7,143 bases of DNA from Methylotenera sp. GTDB lineage: Bacteria; Pseudomonadota; Gammaproteobacteria; Burkholderiales; Methylophilaceae. The position numbers and the translations under genes are program-made. The DNA is taken from the NCBI GenBank assembly GCA_027487055.1, contig JAIYEJ010000152.1, forward strand, positions 1 through 7,143, in the 5' to 3' direction. The notes below the pieces were generated by a model. It was given only the letters and a program-made list of their open reading frames with translations, ran no database searches and was not told where the DNA came from. This document shows positions 1 to 4,586 of the stretch, one piece after another. Every line of letters begins with the position of its first letter. Position 1 is the first letter of the stretch.

Positions 1-2
1 AA

Positions 3-413
3 AAAAAAAAAATCAACGAATCAAGCAATCAAAAAAGCCCTTTTAAGCAATTTAGCTTAAAAGATTGGCGCATTATGTTGCCAGCCTTATTATTGATTGC
101 TGCTTTGATTTACTTTGGCTTTCAATACCAAGTTGATACAAAAGTCATCGCAGGTGGCAGTGTGGTCATAGGCTTATTATCTGGCGCATTTGCATGGGTA
201 GTAGGTTTAATTGGCTTGGTGCCAATTATTGGTCCTATCTTGGTTAAGGTTTTGAGCATCGGCTTTATTTGGTTGCTGAATGCGGTAGGCTATGTCATTT
301 CTTACATCGCAATTAAACGCGGTTATAGCCAAGATGTGTTGACTTACCGCGGGCTTACCATCGCGCTGATTGTTGGCATCGTCATTGGATATATTATTGC
401 GCAGTACATTTAA
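3..413 (+). CDS. Multi-spanning membrane protein of unknown function, 5'-partial
   Basis: I do not recognise the family. The first ATG in frame is at 75 and gives 112 residues, but the frame is open back to the window edge with no stop. The upstream residues are polar and basic, ending in a cytoplasmic-looking SLKDWRIM just before the first hydrophobic segment. There is no Shine-Dalgarno sequence before the ATG at 75, so I think the gene starts outside the window. Counting from the Met at 75, hydrophobic segments lie at about residues 2-17, 25-50, 55-78 and 92-111, which suggests three to four membrane helices and an inner-membrane protein. The stop at 411-413 overlaps the stop of a convergent small frame on the minus strand. 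Coding is likely, function is unknown, and the true start is not visible. Confidence 0.7.
   Translation, partial: KKKINESSNQKSPFKQFSLKDWRIMLPALLLIAALIYFGFQYQVDTKVIAGGSVVIGLLSGAFAWVVGLIGLVPIIGPILVKVLSIGFIWLLNAVGYVISYIAIKRGYSQDVLTYRGLTIALIVGIVIGYIIAQYI
40..63. repeat. Perfect 9-bp inverted repeat (hairpin), loop of 6
   Basis: The arms CTTTTAAGC (40-48) and GCTTAAAAG (55-63) are perfect reverse complements around AATTTA. No T-tract follows on the plus strand, so it is a poor intrinsic terminator in that direction. If the first gene begins upstream, this lies inside its coding sequence. If it begins at 75, the hairpin lies 11 bases before the start codon. Which applies cannot be decided here. 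Confidence 0.5.
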
Positions 414-605
414 GGTTGTTTTTTGATTTTTTTGTAAGCCTGATTTAACAACGCGCAAAAAATCAAAAGTATAGTGATGCTTAAAAATATCCCAAAAATC
501 GAGTTGATTCGACTCGTGTGGATGTTTGCTAGCAACCTTGTAAACAAACTTCACTAAAAACTCTAAAAATGGCTCTATAAAGTCGCCTTTAGAGGATTGA
601 AACAT
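410..605 (-). pseudogene. Small one-TM protein gene with an apparent single-base frameshift
   Basis: An ATG at 605 lies 12 bases after the stop of the YqhA-family gene and opens a frame beginning MFQSSKGDFIEPFLEFLVKF. Read straight, this frame runs on antisense into the convergent membrane gene as far as 207 and becomes polar and unconvincing. Dropping one T in either of two T5 runs (plus-strand A runs 494-498 or 483-487) moves it into a frame encoding a clear hydrophobic helix (GIFLSITILLIFCALL), then a basic tail NQAYKKIKKQP, and a stop at 412-410. That stop overlaps the stop of the convergent gene. The repaired product would be 64 residues: a soluble amphipathic N-terminal half and one C-terminal membrane helix. 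It could be a recent pseudogene, a sequencing indel, or coincidence in T-rich DNA. I do not recognise the family. Confidence 0.4.
421..468. terminator. Candidate AT-only bidirectional hairpin between convergent genes
   Basis: TTTTGATTTTTT (421-432) and AAAAAATCAAAA (457-468) form a perfect 12-bp inverted repeat with a 24-base loop, just past the stop of the plus-strand membrane gene. The T/A tracts at both ends could act in either direction. The stem has only two G:C-containing steps and the loop is long, so it is weak as an intrinsic terminator. It also overlaps the tail of the putative minus-strand frame ending at 410. Confidence 0.25.
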
Positions 606-617
606 ATTATTTCTAAT

Positions 618-1160
618 TTAATGCTTGCTATCACTATGGCTCATTAATTTATCTATATATGCGATTGCAATTGCACTCAGCACAAATGTCATATGAATCA
701 CGGTTTGTGCAATCATAACTTTATTACTTAAATTTTCGGCATTAATAAAAGTTTTTAGCAAGTGGATGGACGAAATGCCAATAATCGCAGTGGCGAGTTT
801 TACTTTGAGTAAGTTAGCATTCACGTGAGATAGCCAATCAGGTTCATCAGGATGTCCTCGCAGATTTAGCCTTGAAACAAAGGTTTCATAACCGCCTACA
901 ATCACCATGATCAGTAAGTTTGAAATCATGACCACGTCAATTAAACCCAATACAATCAACATGATATCTGCTTCTTTTATGGTAGTTGTATGTTGTATTA
1001 AGTGCCAAAGTTCAATGCCAAAAAAGTAGACATAAACCGCTTGCGCTAAAATCAGCCCCAAATAAAGAGGCAATTGTAGCCAGCGACTACCAAATAAAAT
1101 ATTCGACATAATGCTGCTTTGTTTGTATTCAGAAGCGCTGGGTTTTTTGTTTGTTTGCAT
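618..1160 (-). CDS. UPF0114 (YqhA-family) inner-membrane protein
   Basis: This is a conserved membrane protein of unknown function; its relative in E. coli is YqhA (about 164 residues). The family signatures are visible: SRWLQLPLYLGL (about residues 25-36), a GGYETFVSRL stretch (89-98), and AIIGISSIHLLKTF (125-138). Four hydrophobic segments fall at about 27-47, 66-88, 122-138 and 150-172. I chose the ATG at 1160 (180 residues) over an in-frame TTG at 1172, because neither has a good Shine-Dalgarno sequence and ATG is the better start. It lies 51 bases downstream of rlmJ on the same strand, so cotranscription is likely. The family assignment is confident; no biochemical role can be inferred from the sequence. 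Confidence 0.9.
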   Translation of the reverse strand: MQTNKKPSASEYKQSSIMSNILFGSRWLQLPLYLGLILAQAVYVYFFGIELWHLIQHTTTIKEADIMLIVLGLIDVVMISNLLIMVIVGGYETFVSRLNLRGHPDEPDWLSHVNANLLKVKLATAIIGISSIHLLKTFINAENLSNKVMIAQTVIHMTFVLSAIAIAYIDKLMSHSDSKH

Positions 1161-1193
1161 AGTATTAACCAATGATAATTAAAATAACGATAA

Positions 1194-1214
1194 TAATTTT
1201 ACCTTATAAAATTA
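1194..1214 (-). other. 8-bp AT-only hairpin over the rlmJ stop codon
   Basis: TAATTTTA (1194-1201) and TAAAATTA (1207-1214) are perfect reverse complements around a 5-base loop; the right arm includes the rlmJ stop codon. On the minus strand it is followed by AT-rich sequence rather than a clean T-tract. With no G:C pair in the stem it is thermodynamically weak. At most it may attenuate or process the rlmJ-yqhA transcript. Confidence 0.2.
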
Positions 1215-2057
1215 AGTGATTGAAGAGTCGATGTGATATTCTGCAGCAGCATCAATCGCTAACAAATCACTCAATATTGGCATGTTTTCTTGCAAAATAT
1301 TAGGCATCGTCCATGGGGGGTTAATAATAAAAACGCCACTACCATGCATGCCAAATCCTTCAATGCTTTTTCTTTGCACAGTCAAGGTCACATTTAACCA
1401 ATCTTGATGCGCAATGTTTTTTAGCGACATCACCAACGCTTCAGGCTCAGGGCGTTGTAAAAGTGGGTACCAAATCATGTAGGTGCCAGTTGCAAAACGT
1501 TTTAAGCTATCTTTGATGCAAGCTACCACGCGGGTGTAATCTGTTTTAAGTTCATATGGCGGGTCGATTAATACTATTGCTCGTTTGGTGGGTGGTGGTA
1601 AACATGCTTTAATACCATTAAAACCATCTAACATCTCGATTTTGGTTTGCCGACCTTGTTGTGGAAAGTTCTTTTGCAGTATTTCATAATCACTTGGGTG
1701 CAACTCAAATAAACGTAATTTGTCATCTGCTCGCAAAAAATGCGCAGCAATTTTGGGTGAGCCCGGGTAAAGCTCAAGTGCATTATTTTGATTAAATGAT
1801 TGAATAATATTAACAAAGTTAGCAAGCGACTCAGGTAGATTTTGCGCAGTAAGCAAGCGTGCAATGCCTGTTTCATACTCCACATTTTTTTGCGCAAACT
1901 CGCTTTTAAGCGCATACATGCCTGCGCCTGCGTGCGTATCAATCATCCAATATGGTTTATCTTTTTGATTAAAATAATCCAGCACAAGGCTTAATACATA
2001 ATGTTTAAGCAAATCGGCATGATTGCCTGCGTGAAAGGCGTGGCGGTAACTAAGCAT
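1212..2057 (-). CDS. rlmJ: 23S rRNA (adenine(2030)-N6)-methyltransferase RlmJ
   Basis: RlmJ transfers a methyl group from S-adenosylmethionine to N6 of A2030 in 23S rRNA and acts in the cytoplasm on free rRNA. The 281-residue length matches the E. coli enzyme (280). The N-terminal signature MLSYRHAFHAGNHADLLKH (residues 1-19) is diagnostic and contains Tyr4, His6 and Lys18, positions important in the E. coli protein. Motif I for SAM binding is IDTHAGAGMY (about 39-48). The catalytic N6-adenine motif IV is DPPY at 165-168, with Asp165 corresponding to E. coli Asp164. The ATG start at 2057 fits the conserved N-terminus exactly, and an AAAAGG element lies about 11-16 bases upstream of it. It is divergent from the CDF gene and probably heads a unit with the YqhA-family gene. 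Confidence 0.97.
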   Translation of the reverse strand: MLSYRHAFHAGNHADLLKHYVLSLVLDYFNQKDKPYWMIDTHAGAGMYALKSEFAQKNVEYETGIARLLTAQNLPESLANFVNIIQSFNQNNALELYPGSPKIAAHFLRADDKLRLFELHPSDYEILQKNFPQQGRQTKIEMLDGFNGIKACLPPPTKRAIVLIDPPYELKTDYTRVVACIKDSLKRFATGTYMIWYPLLQRPEPEALVMSLKNIAHQDWLNVTLTVQRKSIEGFGMHGSGVFIINPPWTMPNILQENMPILSDLLAIDAAAEYHIDSSIT

Positions 2058-2145
2058 AGCTAATTATACCTTTTCAAATTTAATTTATAATTTCTTATCA
2101 ATATTTTTGTTGGTCTAGCTTTAGGGTACTGTTAGCATATTGTTT
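2058..2145. promoter_or_regulatory. Divergent intergenic region between rlmJ and the CDF gene
   Basis: These 88 bases must hold the promoters of both rlmJ (minus) and the CDF exporter (plus). The half near rlmJ (2066-2107) is almost pure A/T. I see only weak matches to -35/-10 hexamers, for example TTGTTG at 2108-2113 for the plus strand, and no good palindromic operator for a metal-responsive repressor. No Shine-Dalgarno sequence lies close to the ATG at 2146. Confidence 0.4.
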
Positions 2146-2811
2146 ATGAAATCAAGCCAAAACAAACCTTCTCATGATCATCATCAAGCGCATGATCACA
2201 GTCATGCACAAGCGAGTGAAAATCCGTTTTTACTCCCATTTTTTCTGATACTTATATTTGCTGTGATTGAGCTTGCAGGGGGGGTTTGGACAAATTCCTT
2301 GGCTTTGCTGGGTGATGCGTGGCATATGTTTTCAGATGTTTTTGCATTAGGTTTAGCTTGGTTTGCATCACACAACGCGAGGCGTAGCAAAAAACATAAA
2401 AGCGGGCAAAGTCAAATTGAAATCATGGCTTCCATTATCAATGCACTATTAATGTTAGTGGTGGTTGTTTATATAGTGTTAGAGGCAATTGATCGATTTA
2501 AAAATCCCCATGTGGTGACAGGTGGATATGTCATGTTGATTGCTTTTGTAGGCTTGATTGTGAATATCATTGTTGCGAAATTATTGCACGATGACCGTCA
2601 CGACCATGCACACAATCACAACAAACGTGCGGCGTTTTTGCATGTAATGAGTGATTTGCTTGGCTCTATTGCGGCGCTGGTGGCGGGCGCAGTCATTTAT
2701 TTTACGGGTTGGTTGCCTATTGATTCGATACTGTCGATTTTTATTTCCTTGCTTATTTTGGCAGTGACTTTAAAACTGATAAAAGATATTTGGAAAGATT
2801 TTAGAACTTGA
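2146..2811 (+). CDS. CDF-family zinc-type cation/proton antiporter lacking the C-terminal domain
   Basis: This cation diffusion facilitator is of the CzcD/ZitB zinc-exporting type: an inner-membrane antiporter moving Zn2+ (possibly Cd2+ or Co2+) out in exchange for H+. The N-terminus is His-rich (seven His between residues 10 and 20). Six membrane helices are visible at about 29-48, 52-75, 93-115, 127-147, 163-187 and 189-213. The metal site shows HMFSD in TM2 (His60, Asp64) and HVMSD in TM5 (His166, Asp170), the His/Asp pattern of zinc transporters. The TM4-TM5 loop (148-158) carries another His/Asp cluster. The protein ends at residue 221, right after TM6, so the usual cytoplasmic domain of roughly 80-100 residues is absent. 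I chose the ATG at 2146 over the TTG at 2140. The metal is inferred from the motifs. Confidence 0.93.
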   Translation: MKSSQNKPSHDHHQAHDHSHAQASENPFLLPFFLILIFAVIELAGGVWTNSLALLGDAWHMFSDVFALGLAWFASHNARRSKKHKSGQSQIEIMASIINALLMLVVVVYIVLEAIDRFKNPHVVTGGYVMLIAFVGLIVNIIVAKLLHDDRHDHAHNHNKRAAFLHVMSDLLGSIAALVAGAVIYFTGWLPIDSILSIFISLLILAVTLKLIKDIWKDFRT

Positions 2812-2845
2812 TTTTTAAGTTTTATTTTGTATGCTTCATTTAATC

Positions 2846-2890
2846 ATGCCTGTAAGCCTCATGGATATTGGCTTGCAGAGCATTAAATTT
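2846..2890 (+). terminator. Probable intrinsic terminator after the CDF gene
   Basis: The arms ATGCCTGTAAGCC (2846-2858) and GGCTTGCAGAGCAT (2870-2883) pair over 13 positions with one G:T pair and one bulged A (2879), around an 11-base loop. A short, interrupted T stretch follows (TAAATTTT). The stem is convincing and the U-tract mediocre. It separates the CDF gene from the tautomerase gene. Confidence 0.5.
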
Positions 2891-2926
2891 TAACCGTGTT
2901 TTATTTTATTGTAATCAACGTTAAAT

Positions 2927-2932
2927 AAGGAG
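2927..2932 (+). promoter_or_regulatory. Strong Shine-Dalgarno site of the tautomerase gene
   Basis: AAGGAG lies 8 bases before the ATG at 2941. It is the best ribosome-binding site in the window. It supports translation of the short frame that follows and fixes its start. Confidence 0.85.
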
Positions 2933-2940
2933 TAATCAAA

Positions 2941-3120
2941 ATGCCATTTGTAAATATTAAACTCGCTGGTTCTGTTACCAAAGAGCAGAAAAAAGAAATT
3001 GCCAAAGAAATTACCGAAACCCTCAAAAAGCATGCACATAAACCCGCAAATTACACTTATATCGTGTTTGAAGAAGTCGAATTTGAAGACTGGGCGATAG
3101 GCGGAGAGCTGTTGGGGTGA
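2941..3120 (+). CDS. 4-oxalocrotonate tautomerase-family protein (59 aa)
   Basis: This short gene encodes MPFVNIKLAGSVTKEQKKEI and ends in AIGGELLG, giving 59 residues against the usual 60-70 for single-domain 4-OT subunits. After removal of Met, Pro1 would be the N-terminal catalytic base of this superfamily, and the beta-alpha-beta pattern is evident. The IGGEL near the end matches the conserved segment of classical 4-OT. However, the protein contains no arginine, so the substrate-binding Arg11 and Arg39 of classical 4-OT are both missing (Arg39 aligns with a Tyr), and Trp stands where 4-OT has Phe50. The substrate is therefore unknown. 4-OT proteins normally act as cytoplasmic hexamers. 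A strong Shine-Dalgarno sequence supports the start. No catabolic genes are adjacent. Confidence 0.88.
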   Translation: MPFVNIKLAGSVTKEQKKEIAKEITETLKKHAHKPANYTYIVFEEVEFEDWAIGGELLG

Positions 3121-3136
3121 CGCTTTTTATGTTAAT

Positions 3137-3191
3137 TCGGGAGTATTTCACTTTTCTGTAGTGCTTAAATCAGTTATATTTGCTCTCCCGA
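3137..3191. repeat. Spaced 7-bp inverted repeat upstream of the SRPBCC gene
   Basis: TCGGGAG (3137-3143) and CTCCCGA (3185-3191) are perfect reverse complements 41 bases apart. Between them lie a smaller CACT/AGTG pair (3150-3153 and 3161-3164) and a TATATT hexamer (3175-3180) that could be a -10 element. The arrangement could be a long-loop RNA structure or paired half-sites, or chance. No T-tract follows, so it is not a standard terminator. Confidence 0.3.
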
Positions 3192-3212
3192 TAAATAAAC
3201 ACTGAGGTTCGA

Positions 3213-3731
3213 ATGAAGAATGTATTTTTTGCATGTGTTTTGATGTTTGGTTTTATTCAAATAACAAACGCAGCCATTGATGAAACAATTAGATTAAAAG
3301 AAACAATCGAGATTAATGCCCCTGCTGATAAAGTGTGGGCAAAAATTGGAAATTTTGCCGACATGAGTTGGCATCCTAGCATCGCTAAAACAGAGATAAA
3401 GACTGGTAAAGCGGATGAGGTTGGCTCAACACGTATACTCAGTTTACAAAGTGGTGGCAATGTTAACGAAGTTCTCACCAGCTTTGATGCTACAAGCATG
3501 ACAATAAAGTATGAAATTACTGAAAGCGTACTACCAGTAAGAGATTTCGGTGCAACGCTTAAAGTAGAGTCTGCAGGCGAGGGGAAATCGATTGTGACTT
3601 GGCGTGCAATGTTTAAACGTAAAGACCCTGCAAGCCCTGGTGCAGCTGGTCAAGATGATGCGGCAGCTAAAGAAGCGATTACAGGTATTTTTAAAGCTGG
3701 TTTGGCGAATATAAAAAAAATATCAGAATAA
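3213..3731 (+). CDS. Exported SRPBCC-domain protein, MxaD-like
   Basis: This is a 172-residue secreted protein. Residues 1-20 form a typical Sec signal peptide (basic start, hydrophobic core, cleavage after ITNA). The mature part is a single SRPBCC/START-like domain, starting with the family pattern ETIEINAPADKVWAKIGNFA (about 30-49), then WHPSI, and ending in a helix with AITGIFKAGLANIKKI, the long C-terminal helix of the fold. These features resemble MxaD, a periplasmic protein linked to methanol dehydrogenase function in methylotrophs, and polyketide cyclase-like relatives. SRPBCC domains form a deep hydrophobic ligand pocket; the ligand here is unknown. A GAGG element (3204-3207) five bases before the ATG fixes the start. 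It has a strong terminator behind it and no mxa genes beside it, so the role is inferred only by resemblance. Confidence 0.85.
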   Translation: MKNVFFACVLMFGFIQITNAAIDETIRLKETIEINAPADKVWAKIGNFADMSWHPSIAKTEIKTGKADEVGSTRILSLQSGGNVNEVLTSFDATSMTIKYEITESVLPVRDFGATLKVESAGEGKSIVTWRAMFKRKDPASPGAAGQDDAAAKEAITGIFKAGLANIKKISE

Positions 3732-3747
3732 TTTTTTGATTAGATTT

Positions 3748-3786
3748 AAAAAGGCTTTGCAAGGTAGAATTTGCAAAGCCTTTTTT
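3748..3786 (+). terminator. Strong intrinsic terminator after the SRPBCC gene
   Basis: A perfect 15-bp stem (3748-3762 with 3771-3785, core AAGGCTTTGCAA / TTGCAAAGCCTT) closes an 8-base loop and runs into TTTTTT (3781-3786). It lies 16 bases after the SRPBCC stop. The A-tract on the left arm would also give a T-tract on the opposite strand, but nothing is transcribed toward it from that side. Confidence 0.93.
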
Positions 3787-3814
3787 GTTGATGCTTAAAC
3801 CTCGCTGTTACAAT
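3785..3814 (+). promoter_or_regulatory. Candidate sigma-70 promoter of the SGNH gene
   Basis: TTGTTG (3785-3790) and TACAAT (3809-3814) are separated by 18 bases. The -35 begins in the T-tract of the preceding terminator. The expected start of transcription, about seven bases after the -10, falls at or next to the ATG at 3821, which would leave a leaderless or near-leaderless message. This rests on sequence match only. Confidence 0.4.
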
Positions 3815-3820
3815 GACGGC

Positions 3821-4519
3821 ATGCGATATATTGTGATATGTATGTTTATTGGATTACAACTGCATTGCTTAAATGTAAATGCAGGGAATATATGTTTAAG
3901 TAAACAAATTAAAATCCTTACCATTGGAGACAGTGTTACCCAAGGTGGGGGTAATCCAAATGAGTTTACCTACCGTTTACCCTTGTCGCTCATGCTCAAA
4001 AAAGCAGGCTATCATGTTGATTTTATAGGCACACAAGTGTCAGGACTCAATCCATCTTTTCAGTGGCCCGCAGGGTTTGATAATCAGCATGAAGGTTATT
4101 ACGGCAAACCAGCTAATTATGTGGATGAAAAGCTAAAAGTTAACTTAGCTAATATTGTCCCGCCAGACTTCGCTTTTATACATTTAGGTGGCGGCGGCAG
4201 AGGTTATCGCAACATGACCAAACCAGTGTTAAAACCTATTCATTCGATCATCGCCCAGCTTAGAAAGAAAAATCCTAACGTACGCATCTTAATCACGGAG
4301 TTTCATTTACATGGGTTTAAAGAATGGTATTTAAGAATCAATTTAATCTTACTGGCAATGTATGAAAGTACGACAGAATCTCCAGTCTATTCTGTGCCAG
4401 ATCATATTGATTTTACTGAAAATGATACGCTAGATGGCATGCATCCAAATGTATCAGGGCAAGAGAAAATGGCAAAAGCGTGGTTTAAGAAAATCAATCA
4501 AATTTGTCATGAAAAATGA
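3821..4519 (+). CDS. Exported SGNH/GDSL-family esterase-like protein
   Basis: This is a 232-residue protein of the SGNH hydrolase superfamily, closest in feel to carbohydrate-esterase family 3-like members. The ATG at 3821 gives a clean signal peptide (residues 1-21, ending LNVNA); in-frame starts further upstream overlap the terminator. Block I is GDSVTQGG with nucleophile Ser38. A DNQHEGYYG stretch (87-95) matches the DxxHEG region of CE3-like proteins. Block V is DGMH with Asp205 and His208. Block III, normally GxND, reads HLGGGGRGYRN (121-131), so the oxyanion-hole Asn is not in its usual place. The only cysteines in the mature part are Cys25 and Cys229, near the two ends, and could form a disulfide in the periplasm. 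The substrate is unknown; an acetyl or other acyl ester of a polysaccharide is plausible. Confidence 0.85.
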   Translation: MRYIVICMFIGLQLHCLNVNAGNICLSKQIKILTIGDSVTQGGGNPNEFTYRLPLSLMLKKAGYHVDFIGTQVSGLNPSFQWPAGFDNQHEGYYGKPANYVDEKLKVNLANIVPPDFAFIHLGGGGRGYRNMTKPVLKPIHSIIAQLRKKNPNVRILITEFHLHGFKEWYLRINLILLAMYESTTESPVYSVPDHIDFTENDTLDGMHPNVSGQEKMAKAWFKKINQICHEK

Positions 4520-4521
4520 TT

Positions 4522-4550
4522 TTTAGAGTAATTTTAGCGTTAAGTATACT
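4522..4550 (+). promoter_or_regulatory. Candidate sigma-70 promoter of uvrC
   Basis: TTTAGA (4522-4527, 4 of 6 to consensus) and TATACT (4545-4550, 5 of 6) are separated by 17 bases, in the 67-base gap before uvrC. No LexA box (CTGT-N8-ACAG type) is visible, so SOS control is not suggested. Confidence 0.45.
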
Positions 4551-4586
4551 GCGCGCATTTAACATCGCTGATGATAAAATAGTGTC

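Noticed and set aside
1..12. A12 run at the window start
   Set aside because: It is a simple homopolymer at the edge, encoding Lys residues in the open frame; no further meaning can be supported.
207..605. Uninterrupted 132-residue minus-strand frame
   Set aside because: Its distal two thirds are antisense to the plus-strand membrane protein and are polar and Asn/Gln-rich. Only the part before about 480 looks coding, and that is treated as the frameshifted small gene.
1628..1942. Minus-strand frame inside rlmJ
   Set aside because: It is an out-of-frame shadow of a clearly identified RlmJ, with no ribosome-binding site or recognisable motif.
2202..2390. Minus-strand frame opposite the CDF gene
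   Set aside because: It is antisense to the conserved TM1-TM2 coding region and has no family features.
3257..3499. Minus-strand frame with a hydrophobic tail opposite the SRPBCC gene
   Set aside because: The hydrophobic residues mirror the signal peptide and beta strands on the coding strand; there is no independent support.
3785..3820. Upstream TTG/ATG starts for the SGNH protein
   Set aside because: They overlap the T-tract of the terminator or the likely promoter, and they would add a polar segment (MLKPRCYNDG) before a normal signal peptide.
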